In this document: positions 24,158-34,496 of the stretch, in pieces
Layout: every line of letters starts with the position of its first letter
Numbering within the stretch: position 1 is the stretch's first letter
Source of the DNA: Alkalimarinus coralli
GTDB lineage: Bacteria > Pseudomonadota > Gammaproteobacteria > Pseudomonadales > Oleiphilaceae
Length of the DNA: 64,000 nucleotides
Direction: 5' to 3'
Assembly (NCBI RefSeq): GCF_023650515.1
Contig: NZ_CP096016.1
Coordinates: forward strand, 4,674,501 to 4,738,500
Notes under the pieces: generated by a model
Database searches by the model: none
Told to the model about the DNA's origin: nothing
What the model saw: only the letters and a program-made list of their open reading frames with translations
Position numbers and translations under genes: made by a program

Positions 24158-26446
24158 ATGAATGATCAAGCCGTTAAAAGAACACCACATGTCAATTTCG
24201 AAACGCCGCAGCTACTCCGCTACCGCAAACTTCGAGCAATCAAAGATAAGCTTGCTCAGGTTTCTATTGGTATGGGGGGCGTCAGTGTTATTGTTGCCAT
24301 CACGCTTATCTTTTTCTACCTGCTGTATGAAGTGATGCCGCTGTTTCAGCCTGCCCATATGAGCCAGGCGGCAGAGTATTCAATCCCGGTTGGTGAACGC
24401 GGAGCCGATGCAAATACAGTCTATATGGCCATGGAAGAGCAAGCCGAGAAAGCGGTCAGGGTAACCGACGTTGGCGAAGTGATCTTTTTCAATGTCAAAG
24501 ACGGTAGCGTGGTCAGCAGCCAGATGCTGCCTGTGCCAGATGGCGTAAAAGTGACTAGCTTCTCCGAAGCGTCGACGGGCAGCCATCTGGTGATTGCCGG
24601 GCTGTCTGATGGAACGGCTATTGTCTTTAAACACCGCTATAAAATGACATTCCCGAATGATGTTCGTGTTATTACACCGGTTATTGAATACCCATATGGT
24701 GAAGAGCCTATCGTTTTGGACGAAAGTGGGCGAGCGATTAAAAACAGTGTGCTGAGGGATTCTGAATCGGCCATGTTCGTCGTCGGCTTGAATGATCAAA
24801 ATGAGCTGTTTTCTACCTATTTCAGCAAAGAAGAAGACTTTTTAAGTGGCGATATTACGCTGGAAGCGTCAGATGTTGCTATGCCAAATCTAAATGGTGA
24901 TGTCGTTGATATGCAGGTCGGGCCTGATCTAAGGTGGCTTTATCTAGCCACCTCAAAAGGCAAGCTGGATGTGTATGATCTGGTCGACCATGATAACCCT
25001 GTGCTTAACAGCCGCGTTGATCTTACAGAAGGGAAGCACCAGATTACCTCACTAGAATTGCTGTTAGGTGGGATTTCAGTACTGGCGGCAGACTCAAGCG
25101 GCAATGTCTCGCAGTGGTTTATGGTACGAGACGATAGCAACGAATTCTCGCTAGAAAAAGTTAGAACCTTTACCCATAGCGATGCGTCAATTACCGGTAT
25201 TGCGCCTGAGCACCGCCGAAAAGGGTTTGTTGTGAGCGATGAAGAGGGCCACATATCCATATTCAACTCGACCGCTCACCGCGTACTGATTGATGAAAAG
25301 GTGACAGACGGCGTAGTGAACCATATTACTATTGCCCCTCGTGCTAATTTCCTGATGTTCGAAAATGCCAAGGGTCAGCTGGTGCTTTGGAAGGTTGAAA
25401 ATGAGCACCCTGAGGTATCCTGGCAGGCACTGTGGGAACAAGTCTGGTACGAAGGGTATCAGGAGCCAGATTATATTTGGCAGTCGTCTGCTGCAAATAA
25501 TGACTTTGAGCCTAAGTACAGTCTTATGCCGCTGGCATTCGGCACCTTAAAAGCGGCTTTTTATGCCATGTTGATCGCGACGCCACTGGCTATTTGTGGT
25601 GCTCTCTACACGGCCTATTTTATGGCACCTCGCTTACGTAGAAAGGTAAAACCTGCGATCGAGCTGATGGAGGCACTGCCTACGGTAATTTTGGGCTTTT
25701 TAGCGGGGCTGTTTTTTGCACCCTTTATGGAAGTCCACCTGCCAGGCATATTCAGCTGGTTGTTGATTACACCTATTTCAATTGTTGTCTTTGGTTATGT
25801 TTGGGCGAACCTCCCTGAGTCAATTCGTCATAAGATTCCTGAAGGCTGGGATCCTCTTCTACTCGTGCCCTGGGTTGCACTGGTGAGTTGGTTTTGCTTC
25901 GAAATTAGCCCAGTGATTGAGCTTTGGTTTTTTGATGGCGATATGCGCAACTGGCTAACGAATGACCTTGGTATCGATTTTGATCAGCGTAATGCGCTGG
26001 TGGTGGGTGCCGCGATGGGGTTTGCTGTTATTCCTACTATCTTCTCAATCACAGAAGATGCGATTTTTAGTGTGCCCAAACACTTGAGTTATGGTTCTTT
26101 AGCGCTGGGTGCCACGCCCTGGCAAACCATGGTTCGCGTTGTGCTGCCTACCGCCAGCCCTGGCATATTCTCTGCTGTAATGATCGGCATGGGGCGTGCG
26201 GTTGGTGAAACGATGATTGTATTAATGGCAACCGGTAATACACCGATCATGGATGTAAACATATTTGAGGGTATGAGAACACTCTCAGCCAATATTGCGG
26301 TTGAGATGCCGGAGTCTGAAGTCGGTGGCTCTCACTACAGAATCCTATTCCTTGCAGCCTTTGTTCTGTTTTTGTTTACCTTTGTGGTGAATACCATCGC
26401 AGAGTATGTAAGGCAGCGGCTAAGGAACAAATACAGTGTAATTTAA
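24158..26446 (+). CDS. pstC: Phosphate ABC transporter permease PstC, long form
   Basis: At 762 residues this is more than twice the size of E. coli PstC. A first membrane helix (about 40-65) is followed by a ~390-residue periplasmic region (about 70-450) with repeated beta-rich, propeller-like segments (for example WLYLATSKGKLDVYDL). The canonical permease domain follows (about 455-755), with the EAA-type loop ALGATPWQTMVRVVLPTASPG. Long forms of this kind occur in marine gammaproteobacteria. The role is phosphate translocation with PstA and PstB. It is the first gene of the pstCAB-phoU operon. Confidence 0.93.
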   Translation: MNDQAVKRTPHVNFETPQLLRYRKLRAIKDKLAQVSIGMGGVSVIVAITLIFFYLLYEVMPLFQPAHMSQAAEYSIPVGERGADANTVYMAMEEQAEKAVRVTDVGEVIFFNVKDGSVVSSQMLPVPDGVKVTSFSEASTGSHLVIAGLSDGTAIVFKHRYKMTFPNDVRVITPVIEYPYGEEPIVLDESGRAIKNSVLRDSESAMFVVGLNDQNELFSTYFSKEEDFLSGDITLEASDVAMPNLNGDVVDMQVGPDLRWLYLATSKGKLDVYDLVDHDNPVLNSRVDLTEGKHQITSLELLLGGISVLAADSSGNVSQWFMVRDDSNEFSLEKVRTFTHSDASITGIAPEHRRKGFVVSDEEGHISIFNSTAHRVLIDEKVTDGVVNHITIAPRANFLMFENAKGQLVLWKVENEHPEVSWQALWEQVWYEGYQEPDYIWQSSAANNDFEPKYSLMPLAFGTLKAAFYAMLIATPLAICGALYTAYFMAPRLRRKVKPAIELMEALPTVILGFLAGLFFAPFMEVHLPGIFSWLLITPISIVVFGYVWANLPESIRHKIPEGWDPLLLVPWVALVSWFCFEISPVIELWFFDGDMRNWLTNDLGIDFDQRNALVVGAAMGFAVIPTIFSITEDAIFSVPKHLSYGSLALGATPWQTMVRVVLPTASPGIFSAVMIGMGRAVGETMIVLMATGNTPIMDVNIFEGMRTLSANIAVEMPESEVGGSHYRILFLAAFVLFLFTFVVNTIAEYVRQRLRNKYSVI

Positions 26447-26524
26447 CGGGTACGTTTAGTTAATTCAGGTTATTTAGCCGCATAGATATTGCGCCACCAA
26501 GACGTTAATAAAGAGATATATGAC

Positions 26525-28195
26525 ATGCGAGTTTCCTTAAAAAGTTGGTCTCAGAAAGGCAATCCATGGGTTTGGTTGAATGCTGGGGCTGTAGCGATCA
26601 GCTTAATAATGGTTGTTGGATTATTGGGGCTTATTGCTGCAAAAGGGTTGGTTCATTTTTGGCCTCATGCCGTAATGGAGGCACAACACACTGCAGTAGA
26701 TGGTAGCCGGACGACGATTATTGGTGAAATTGTCGAGACCGAAGAAGTATCCGCAGAGCAACTTAGAACAGCGGGTGTCAAGGTGCCAGAAGGCGTTGAC
26801 TTTCTAAGCCGGGACTTATTGAAGATTGGTAACCGTGATATAAGCGGATTCGACTTTCGATGGGTTCTGGATAGAGATCTGACCGATAAGCATTACCCCG
26901 AAGAGCTTATGGTAATGGAGCGATACGAGTGGGGTAACTTCTATGGCTATTTGCGGTCAGTTAAAGAGAATGGACAAGAAGTTAGCCCATCTGAAAATGG
27001 CGACCTATGGAGTGAGCTGCAACGTCGAATTGAACGAGCAGAAGGTATTCGTGAGCAGATAGAAGATATTGAGAAAGGCCAGATCGGCCGTATTAACAGA
27101 GGCATTGAGCGCCTGAGATTGAAAGAGCGAGCGCTTGAACTGAAAGGAAAAGCAACCCCCGAGCGTCTCGCAGATATACAGGCCCAGCGCGCAGAATACG
27201 ATGCCAGTTATGAAGTGCTTCAGACTGAGCTGACTGACCTGTACGGCTTGATCAATCGTGACAGTTTAGTGGCCACAACCATGGATGACTCAGTGGTTGA
27301 AATACCCCTGGCGAAAGTGGTTAAAGCGTTTCGCCCAAACCAGATGAATCTGTATGAAAAGATTGTTTTCTATGTAAAACAGATTGGAGCCTTTATTACC
27401 GAAGACCCAAGAGAAGCCAATACTGAAGGGGGGATTTTCCCGGCTATTTTCGGTACCGTAATGATGGTTATCCTGATGTCTATCCTGGTCACCCCTCTTG
27501 GTGTTATTACCGCAGTTTACCTCCGTGAATACGCTCGCCAAGGGCCGCTGACAAGGATTATTCGTATAGCCGTTAACAACCTCGCCGGTGTACCATCTAT
27601 TGTATACGGTGTGTTTGGTTTAGGCTTTTTCATCTACTTTATTGGTTCAGGTGTTGATCAGGCTATGTTTCCTGAAGCGCTGCCGTCACCGACCTTTGGT
27701 ACCCCCGGCTTACTGTGGGCTTCCATCACCTTGGCGTTATTGACGCTGCCGGTTGTTATTGTGGCCACAGAGGAAGGGTTGTCGCGCATCCCAAGGTCTA
27801 TTCGGGAAGGGAGCCTGGCTTTAGGAGCAACCAAAGCAGAAACTTTGTGGCGCGTGGTTATTCCAATGGCAAGCCCTGCTATGATGACCGGGGTTATTTT
27901 GGCGATTGCCCGTGCAGCAGGTGAAGTTGCGCCTCTTATGCTGGTAGGGGTTGTCAAACTGGCACCGTCGTTGCCGCTGGATGGGAACTACCCATACTTG
28001 CATTTAGATCAGAAATTTATGCACTTGGGGTTCCATATTTATGATGTTGGTTTCCAAAGCCCTAATGTAGAAGCCGCCAGACCGCTTGTATATGCAACAT
28101 CGTTGCTGCTGGTTGTGGTAATCGCATTGCTGAATTTATCAGCGGTTTCGATCCGAAATCGCTTGCGCGAAAAGTATAAAGCGCTGGAAATGTAA
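26525..28195 (+). CDS. pstA: Phosphate ABC transporter permease PstA, long form
   Basis: This 556-residue permease has an N-terminal membrane helix, then a ~250-residue periplasmic insertion that includes a strong coiled coil (about 160-235, rich in RIERAEGIREQIEDI-like heptads), and the normal PstA permease domain (about 290-550) with ALGATKAETLWRVVIPMASP. It forms the channel with PstC. The start is taken as the ATG at 26525; an in-frame TTG at 26489 lies upstream and is less likely. The gap to pstC is 78 bp and no terminator is visible between them. Confidence 0.93.
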   Translation: MRVSLKSWSQKGNPWVWLNAGAVAISLIMVVGLLGLIAAKGLVHFWPHAVMEAQHTAVDGSRTTIIGEIVETEEVSAEQLRTAGVKVPEGVDFLSRDLLKIGNRDISGFDFRWVLDRDLTDKHYPEELMVMERYEWGNFYGYLRSVKENGQEVSPSENGDLWSELQRRIERAEGIREQIEDIEKGQIGRINRGIERLRLKERALELKGKATPERLADIQAQRAEYDASYEVLQTELTDLYGLINRDSLVATTMDDSVVEIPLAKVVKAFRPNQMNLYEKIVFYVKQIGAFITEDPREANTEGGIFPAIFGTVMMVILMSILVTPLGVITAVYLREYARQGPLTRIIRIAVNNLAGVPSIVYGVFGLGFFIYFIGSGVDQAMFPEALPSPTFGTPGLLWASITLALLTLPVVIVATEEGLSRIPRSIREGSLALGATKAETLWRVVIPMASPAMMTGVILAIARAAGEVAPLMLVGVVKLAPSLPLDGNYPYLHLDQKFMHLGFHIYDVGFQSPNVEAARPLVYATSLLLVVVIALLNLSAVSIRNRLREKYKALEM

Positions 28196-28269
28196 GAATT
28201 GATAACTGTTGAGCGCATTAAAGTGCTCATCGTTAACTCATAGTTTAAGTTTAGAAGAGTGAATGACCA

Positions 28270-29139
28270 ATGACTGAAGTAGCAAACCGAGAAGTAGAGG
28301 TTACGGTAGCCGAAGAGCAGCGTACCCACGGAATAGATATCAGTTCGCTGGGACGATCAACTGATGCGTTGAAGCTGGAAAATGAAAAAAGCAGCCTGGA
28401 GGTGAGAGATCTCCGTTTGCATTATGGAGAGAAAGAGGCGCTGCATGGTATTAACCTAACGATTCCACAAAAGCGTGTCACTGCGTTTATCGGCCCATCG
28501 GGGTGTGGTAAATCAACCCTATTACGCTGTTTCAACCGTATGAATGATCTGGTCGATGGCTGCCGAATTGACGGGCAGATCTTGCTGGAAAACCAAAACA
28601 TTTACGAGCGCAGTGTCGATGTTGCTGACCTGCGTCGTCGAGTAGGCATGGTGTTTCAGAAGCCAAACCCGTTCCCTAAAAGTATTTATGAAAATGTTGC
28701 CTATGGGCTTCGTATTCAGGGGATCAACAAAAAACGAGTGCTCGACGAAACGGTTGAGTGGGCACTGAAATCCGCTGCACTGTGGGATGAAGTAAAAGAC
28801 CGCTTGGATGACAGCGCGTTAGGTCTCTCAGGTGGCCAGCAACAGCGCTTGGTTATTGCTCGAACAGTTGCGGTTAAACCAGAGGTTTTACTGCTGGACG
28901 AACCCGCCTCGGCGCTTGATCCGCTATCAACACTGAAGATCGAAGAGTTGATTCATGAGCTGAAAGATGAGTATACCATTGTTATTGTTACTCATAACAT
29001 GCAGCAGGCTGCTCGGGTTTCAGACTACACCGCCTTTATGTATATGGGCGATATGATTGAGTTTGGCAGCACTAATGAGTTGTTTACCAATCCCGCGAAA
29101 AAGCAGACAGAAGACTATATTACCGGCAGGTATGGATAG
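28270..29139 (+). CDS. pstB: Phosphate ABC transporter ATPase
   Basis: PstB powers phosphate import. The 289-residue protein has Walker [10 protein letters not shown], the Q-loop [10 protein letters not shown], the signature LSGGQQQRL, Walker [14 protein letters not shown] and the switch His in [11 protein letters not shown] ~35-residue N-terminal extension precedes the usual E. coli start. It lies 74 bp after pstA and is followed by phoU after 149 bp. Confidence 0.97.
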   Translation: MTEVANREVEVTVAEEQRTHGIDISSLGRSTDALKLENEKSSLEVRDLRLHYGEKEALHGINLTIPQKRVTAFIGPSGCGKSTLLRCFNRMNDLVDGCRIDGQILLENQNIYERSVDVADLRRRVGMVFQKPNPFPKSIYENVAYGLRIQGINKKRVLDETVEWALKSAALWDEVKDRLDDSALGLSGGQQQRLVIARTVAVKPEVLLLDEPASALDPLSTLKIEELIHELKDEYTIVIVTHNMQQAARVSDYTAFMYMGDMIEFGSTNELFTNPAKKQTEDYITGRYG

Positions 29140-29288
29140 CACTTTGTGCTGGCAGCCGCTATCGGGCTCAGCAGATAAATGGCCTGAGCGGCTTTTGTTT
29201 GTTTAAATGCCATCAGTCTGATGGCATCAGCGTAACAATAGTTAGTAAATGAATTGCTATTGGGGCAAGTACAACAAGAAGGTGAAGA

Positions 29289-30017
29289 ATGGGCGTTACA
29301 ACAAAAGACAGTCACAAGCAGCATATATCCCAGCAGTTTAATGCAGATTTAAGTGAGTTAAAAAACCACCTTCTGGTTATGGGGGGGGTTGTCGAAAAGC
29401 AGGTGTCAGAAGCCGTTGAGGCGCTGGTTAAAGGTGATGGTGGTCTTGCTGACTCGGTATTGGTGAGAGATGAAGATGTAAATCGTCTTGAACTCATGAT
29501 TGATGAGGAGTGCACCCAGGTTATTGCCAAGCGCCAGCCCACTGCGAGCGATCTTCGCTTGGTTATGTCTGTGGCCAAAATGGTTAGTGACCTTGAGCGT
29601 ATGGGCGATGAAGCCAGTAAAGTCGCTAAAATGGCACTGGTGCTGTCAGAAGAGGGTGAAGCGCCAAGAGGTTATGTTGAAGTCCGTCATATTGGCGAAA
29701 ATGTCAGCCGCATGGTTCGCGATGCGCTGGATGCCTTTGCGCGCTTTGATACCGCAAAAGCCATTGAGGTCATTAAAGAGGACAAGGCGGTGGACAACGA
29801 GTACCGAACGGCCACTCGCTCACTGGTCACCTTTATGATGGAAGACCCGAGAAGTATCTCGCAGATTCTAAGCGTTATGTGGGTGCTTCGAGCACTGGAA
29901 AGAATTGGTGATCATGCATGTAACATTGCTGAGCATGTGATTTATATGGTTCAGGGAAAAGATGTTCGCCACATCTCTGTAGAACTCGCTGAAAAAGCGG
30001 TTAAAAACAGACGTTAG
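29289..30017 (+). CDS. phoU: Phosphate-signalling protein PhoU
   Basis: PhoU couples the state of the PstSCAB transporter to the PhoR kinase and prevents Pho activation when phosphate is plentiful. The 242-residue all-helical protein has the two PhoU repeats with metal-binding motifs (SDLERMGDEA in the first, ALERIGDHACNIAEH in the second). It is the last gene of the pst operon and is followed by a 10-bp stem hairpin. phoB and phoR lie about 29 kb further on, on the other strand. Confidence 0.96.
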   Translation: MGVTTKDSHKQHISQQFNADLSELKNHLLVMGGVVEKQVSEAVEALVKGDGGLADSVLVRDEDVNRLELMIDEECTQVIAKRQPTASDLRLVMSVAKMVSDLERMGDEASKVAKMALVLSEEGEAPRGYVEVRHIGENVSRMVRDALDAFARFDTAKAIEVIKEDKAVDNEYRTATRSLVTFMMEDPRSISQILSVMWVLRALERIGDHACNIAEHVIYMVQGKDVRHISVELAEKAVKNRR

Positions 30018-30091
30018 ACAGTCGTATGGGCTCTCTGGCACAAAGCGCCGTTGATAAGATATAAATAAAGTACAGGCAGTGCAGGTATAGA

Positions 30092-30121
30092 AAGCGAGGG
30101 CAAGGAAGACAGCCCTCGCTT
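30092..30121. terminator. Hairpin between phoU and the convergent porin gene
   Basis: AAGCGAGGGC, a 10-base loop and GCCCTCGCTT make a perfect 10-bp stem between two convergent genes. It lacks a long T-run on either side, but its position suits a bidirectional terminator. Confidence 0.75.
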
Positions 30122-30138
30122 AACAGAGAGAGGAAGTT

Positions 30139-31305
30139 CTAGAACTTCGCACTCAACTGTAGCCATACCTTAGTGGTATCAGCAGGTGTTCCTGCATCAC
30201 CTTGGCTATATGCGGCACCTTTGAGCAAAACGTTGTAACGCTTGGCAAAGTCTTGGCTGATAGCCAAATCGATTTCATCACCGTAGTCAGTGCTCCCTTC
30301 GTTTGCGTCAAAGGTGTGGTAAATGATTGCAATCTTAGGCCCCGCCAGTTTGGTTGAAACCGATAGGTATAAATCTTCCAAACCATCCGCTGGCGTTCCC
30401 AAGAACTTATCAGCCCAGCCGTTGAACTTATGCTTGGTACCTAATGGGGTCTGGAAACCGTAGTTGCCATCATCAGAGCCTAGTACTTCGTAACCTACTT
30501 TCGCTGTCACGCCTGCTACGGCTGCACCAAACTCTGCAACGTAGTAATCTGCGTCGTTAGAGGCTGCATTGTCAGTCTCTTGAGTGGCGTACTCCAAGGT
30601 ATAAAGTAGAGATAGATCATCCAGGTCGGTCTTACCTGCAAAGCGCGCACCGTAAGTGTCGCTAATCTCGTCAAGCATGTATGCATAGGCGCTGATAGAG
30701 CCAAACGGCAGACTCTTGTTGTTGATGTTCAATACCTGATGGTTTTCGCCATTGATGTTTTGCCCAAGGATGTTGTTAACGTTGGTTATATTGGTTAATA
30801 CCACTGTCGTATCAGGTAGCGAAGTGTTCACCAGCGTGAATGCATCATAAGTCTGCTCATTCTGCCTCCAACCTACACCACCGACGAAACGCTGGTTATC
30901 CAGGTTGATACGCTGACGACCAAAGCGAACTAACGTATCGGCTGGCGCAGCATAATCTACGTAAGCCTGGTTAACTTCTGTATACTTCGGGTCTGCAACG
31001 ACTGGCTTTCCGGCATCTCGGAACGAGTAACCAGAATAAACTTCGGTGTTATTATCAAACTCAACAAATGCAGTGGCGTTCTGGTACTGCTTGGTTTTGT
31101 AATTTAAACGTGTTTTGAGTGTTGAAGAGTTAGCGTCTTTGTTAAACCCGTCCTGGTCAACAAATTCATAGCGGTATCTAAAACTTAGTGAAGCATCGCC
31201 GCCGGTCATTGCCTCTTCAAATGTCGCCGCTTGCTCTGCTGCAAAAGCGGTGGACGTGCTAGCAATTGCGATAGCAAGTGCCGAAAGTGTAAATTGCTTC
31301 TTCAT
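30139..31305 (-). CDS. Outer-membrane porin (alginate-export-like family)
   Basis: The 388-residue protein has a signal peptide (MKKQFTLSALAIAIASTSTA, cleavage after AFA) and a beta-barrel pattern of alternating strands ending in aromatic LQLSAKF, the usual C-terminal Phe of outer-membrane proteins. Motifs such as LSFRYRYEFVDQDGF, RLNYKTKQYQNATAFVE and RFGRQRINLDNQRFVGGV resemble the PF13372-type porins. I choose the second Met (31305), because AGGAG then stands seven bases upstream; the first Met (31311) is too close. The gene is convergent with phoU. No Pho box is seen upstream, so PhoB control is not supported by sequence. Confidence 0.88.
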   Translation of the reverse strand: MKKQFTLSALAIAIASTSTAFAAEQAATFEEAMTGGDASLSFRYRYEFVDQDGFNKDANSSTLKTRLNYKTKQYQNATAFVEFDNNTEVYSGYSFRDAGKPVVADPKYTEVNQAYVDYAAPADTLVRFGRQRINLDNQRFVGGVGWRQNEQTYDAFTLVNTSLPDTTVVLTNITNVNNILGQNINGENHQVLNINNKSLPFGSISAYAYMLDEISDTYGARFAGKTDLDDLSLLYTLEYATQETDNAASNDADYYVAEFGAAVAGVTAKVGYEVLGSDDGNYGFQTPLGTKHKFNGWADKFLGTPADGLEDLYLSVSTKLAGPKIAIIYHTFDANEGSTDYGDEIDLAISQDFAKRYNVLLKGAAYSQGDAGTPADTTKVWLQLSAKF

Positions 31306-31311
31306 GTACAT

Positions 31312-31702
31312 ACTCCTAATCGAATATAAAACTCGTCAGCCTCTTCGGCTTTTTCTAGCCGATTTACAGCTTTTATTATCACTCTGAGGACAAAGTAGTA
31401 GGGATACTAAACCTAATCCTTGATAAGTATCAATAGTACTAATTAAGTGGTATAAAAATGCTTCTTTTTGGTTTTATAGCGGCAAAAATGGTGCACTGAT
31501 CGGGCATGTAACTGAGGCTTTGTGAAACGTCGAAATAACGACTAACGTAAAGAGAATATCTAAAAATTGACGAGTGGTTGAGGCCTTTTGTGTATAGGGT
31601 TCTTGACGATAAGGGGGGAGTCGGGGGATAGTGGTAGACAAGGGTATAAATTGATAGATTTGTCTTATACGTGATTTCAATGGCGAAAATGGTGGTTCTA
31701 TA
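31312..31702. other. Divergent intergenic region, porin / periplasmic protein
   Basis: This 391-bp gap separates the divergent porin gene and the 31703 gene. It contains a short AGCC/GGCT hairpin with a following T-run at about 31337-31355, in the porin leader. Nothing else is clear. A 122-codon open frame on the minus strand overlaps the start of the 31703 gene and looks like chance. Confidence 0.5.
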
Positions 31703-32530
31703 ATGGTGCATCAAATAAAAATATTTTTTTTCGTGATTTTCGCAATGCAGTCTTTTTTTCTGCATGCAGAGAGTAAGGATTACCTGGCCAAAAGGGTTGT
31801 TAACCACTCAGGGCTCACTGAAATGATTCATCAGTTCCCGGCGTTGTTAAAAGAAGGTGTCCAGCAAGGAGCAGCTCAGTCAGGCGGCGCTAATCAGAAA
31901 ATGGTTATGCAGATTAGCCAGATTATCGATCAGGCATTTGGCATCAATGAATCGATTGAAATAATCCGTAGCGACCTAAGCAGTCAACTGACCGAAAACG
32001 AGTTGACCGCAGTGCTTGAATGGTTAGAGTCTCCGCTCGGTAAAAAGATAACCAGGATGGAAGTTGCGGCAATGTCTTCAGACGCATTTCGTGAAATGGA
32101 GTCGCAGCTTCCAGGCCTACAAAAAAAATACCGGGGAAGTGAAAGAGAGAAATTATTTCAATCATTTGATAAATCGACTAATGCAACTGAGGCTTCTATA
32201 GAAACGGCTATAGCGGTTCAGCTTACGTTGGCCAGCGCGATGGCGGCGTCGTCCAGCAGTCCTCAAATGCCTTCTTATGAGTATCTTAAAAAAAGTATTG
32301 AGGATAATCGTTTTATGATGAGAGGGGTTATTGGCCAGCAAGTATTTGCTAACTACCTTTATACTTATCAGAATCTCACTGATGAAGAGCTTAAGGCCTA
32401 TGTTGACTTCACTGCCTCACCTGCGGGGAACCATTATAGCCGGGTGGTTAATGAATCGATCAAAAGCGTGCTGCTAAAACCCTCTGAAATAATCGGCTCC
32501 AAGATTATGGGTAGCGCAGTTTCGGGGTAA
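31703..32530 (+). CDS. Periplasmic protein with DUF2059-like repeats
   Basis: A signal peptide (about residues 1-22, ending LHAES) points to the periplasm. The rest is helical. Two segments resemble the DUF2059 pattern: LTENELTAVLEWLESPLGKK and LTDEELKAYVDFTASPAGN, a motif repeated about 130 residues apart. The function is unknown. It lies 86 bp upstream of the HIT gene in the same direction, so the two may share a transcript. Confidence 0.75.
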   Translation: MVHQIKIFFFVIFAMQSFFLHAESKDYLAKRVVNHSGLTEMIHQFPALLKEGVQQGAAQSGGANQKMVMQISQIIDQAFGINESIEIIRSDLSSQLTENELTAVLEWLESPLGKKITRMEVAAMSSDAFREMESQLPGLQKKYRGSEREKLFQSFDKSTNATEASIETAIAVQLTLASAMAASSSSPQMPSYEYLKKSIEDNRFMMRGVIGQQVFANYLYTYQNLTDEELKAYVDFTASPAGNHYSRVVNESIKSVLLKPSEIIGSKIMGSAVSG

Positions 32531-32616
32531 ATAAAGCTGTATCGGGACAAATAAGGTTAGTGGTTAATCAGGGCAGAGATTAATCAGGTTAGCGTTCGTT
32601 ATATAAAGGAGACAGT

Positions 32617-32979
32617 ATGACAGATACTATTTTTACCAAAATCATTAACAGGGAAATTCCCGCTGATATCGTGTATGAAGACGATCTTTGCCTGGCATTT
32701 AGGGATGTGAACCCTCAAGCGCCGGTTCACTTGCTAATTATTCCAAAAGAGCCTATCGCCACGATTAATGATATTAAGCCGGAACAGCGAGAAGTTGTAG
32801 GGCACTTATTTATGACGGCTGGCAATATTGCGAGAGACATGGGGTTTGATGAAGACGGCTATCGAGCGGTTATGAACTGCAATGCTGCAGCTGGCCAGAC
32901 GGTTTATCATATCCACCTTCATCTGCTAGCGGGAAAACAACTGGGTTGGCCTCCCTACACAGATAAAATGAAAGTGTAA
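32617..32979 (+). CDS. hinT: HIT family purine nucleoside phosphoramidase (HinT-like)
   Basis: The 120-residue protein carries the histidine-triad motif HIHLHLLAGKQ, in which the central His is nucleophilic. Family members hydrolyse adenosine 5'-phosphoramidate-type substrates. The N-terminal TIFTKIINREIPADIVYEDD is characteristic of the bacterial HinT branch. AAGGAGAC precedes the start. It is convergent with the UbiH-family gene. Confidence 0.93.
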   Translation: MTDTIFTKIINREIPADIVYEDDLCLAFRDVNPQAPVHLLIIPKEPIATINDIKPEQREVVGHLFMTAGNIARDMGFDEDGYRAVMNCNAAAGQTVYHIHLHLLAGKQLGWPPYTDKMKV

Positions 32980-33101
32980 AAAGGCGATGCCTGGTATTGC
33001 CAGCGATAGTTAGCTCTTGACGCCAAGTTGATGATATCTGCTGGCCAGCCATATGTGCTCTCTGGCCAGTATAGTTGATTGGTAATACCTGTTCAGAGAG
33101 C

Positions 33102-34373
33102 CTAGGCTGGTTTCGCCAGCTTAGGTAAATTCCCCTCCAACCCCATGGCATACTTTATGACCTTCTGTTTGCCGAATGGTAATTTATCAGCCAGCCCAAG
33201 ACCAATATTTCGAAGAAGTTTTAATGGTGGGTTATCGTTGCTGAACATGTGATAGAAAACATCCATAATTTCCATCATTTTTTTATTTTCGACTTTCCTG
33301 AGGTGCTCATATGCACTTAAATTCTCACTCAAGCCGATATCCTGGCCTTTAGCGTGAGCTTCGAGAATAACTTCCACCAGTGTTGCCGCATCCTGAAACC
33401 CCAAGTTCACACCTTGCCCGGCGAGTGGGTTGATTGTATGGGCTGCATCACCCGCCAGTGCGACTCGGTGGCCAAGGTAGTGCTGAGCGTGGCGCTTAAC
33501 CAGGGTAAAGCTGCCCTTGCTTAACAGGTTAATAATTGGGGGAAGCTGAGAAGGGAAGTTTGTTGTGACTTCAGCGATAAATGTGGCACTGTCTTCAGAC
33601 ATCAACTGGCGAATTTTATCGGGTAAATCATACCAAACCAGTGAACCATAGTGTTTACTGCAAACATCCATTAAAGGCAGAAAAGCAAGCGGGCCTGTGC
33701 TGGTAAATGCTTGCCAGGTGATATCTTCCTGTACCCCCTCATATTCAACCGTTGCCACCAGTGCCTGCTGCTCATATTGATTGCTGTTTATACCAATTGA
33801 GGCCCACTCCCTGACTTTTGATAACGCCCCATCGGCTCCGACGATCAGCTTGGCGCTAAGCTTTTGCGGGGCGCTAGCCTTGCCATGTTCACTAAAGTGA
33901 ATGGTGGGTAGCGTTGAGTTAAAATCGATCGAGGTAATATCGCTAGGGCATAGCAGGTCAATATTGTCATGCTGAGCCATGGCCTTGTGAAGGCCTAGCT
34001 GGGTAATATTATTTTCAACAATGTGCCCAAGATAGGGGTAACCTATATCAGTGCTGTCAAATAGTGTCTGATTAATTGGCTTGCCGGAAAGCGAAAAAGG
34101 CATCTCCAGTTTTTCAGTAACGCCCATTCGTTGATAGGGGCAGGTTCTCATTTCACTTATAAACTGCCAGGCTCCAAGGTTGCGCAAAATCTGTTCGCTG
34201 GCATAGCTAAGCGCTGAAACTCTAATGTCAGGCGGTTGTTCAGGGTTAAAAGGGGGGGGAGGGGTTCTGTCTAAAATGGCAATTTTCAAACCGCTGGAGC
34301 CTAAACCGCAGGCAATGGCAGCGCCAACCATTCCTGCGCCAACGATGGCGATATCGTAAGTGTGCTGAGTCAT
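33102..34373 (-). CDS. UbiH/UbiF/VisC-family ubiquinone hydroxylase
   Basis: The 423-residue flavoprotein monooxygenase shows the dinucleotide-binding motif GAGMVGAAIACGL, the DG motif GADGALSKVRE, and the GD motif VALAGDAAHTINPLAGQG, all typical of the class A hydroxylases that modify the ubiquinone ring. Several paralogs (UbiH, UbiF, UbiI, UbiM) share these motifs and I cannot choose confidently among them; the overall style is closest to UbiF. It is a monocistronic minus-strand gene. Confidence 0.88.
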   Translation of the reverse strand: MTQHTYDIAIVGAGMVGAAIACGLGSSGLKIAILDRTPPPPFNPEQPPDIRVSALSYASEQILRNLGAWQFISEMRTCPYQRMGVTEKLEMPFSLSGKPINQTLFDSTDIGYPYLGHIVENNITQLGLHKAMAQHDNIDLLCPSDITSIDFNSTLPTIHFSEHGKASAPQKLSAKLIVGADGALSKVREWASIGINSNQYEQQALVATVEYEGVQEDITWQAFTSTGPLAFLPLMDVCSKHYGSLVWYDLPDKIRQLMSEDSATFIAEVTTNFPSQLPPIINLLSKGSFTLVKRHAQHYLGHRVALAGDAAHTINPLAGQGVNLGFQDAATLVEVILEAHAKGQDIGLSENLSAYEHLRKVENKKMMEIMDVFYHMFSNDNPPLKLLRNIGLGLADKLPFGKQKVIKYAMGLEGNLPKLAKPA

Positions 34374-34496
34374 CTGAATATTGGTATCCGGTGAGGATGA
34401 TCGTTGCGACTACTATATGAGGTCTGACCTTATCATTCAATATGAGTGAACAATAAGGCTATAGATTCAGCTAGCTTCCAACAATGAACTCAAAGA

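Noticed and set aside
31439-31807. 122-codon minus-strand frame between the porin and the periplasmic-protein gene
   Set aside because: It overlaps the signal peptide of the 31703 gene, lacks a ribosome-binding site and resembles no protein.
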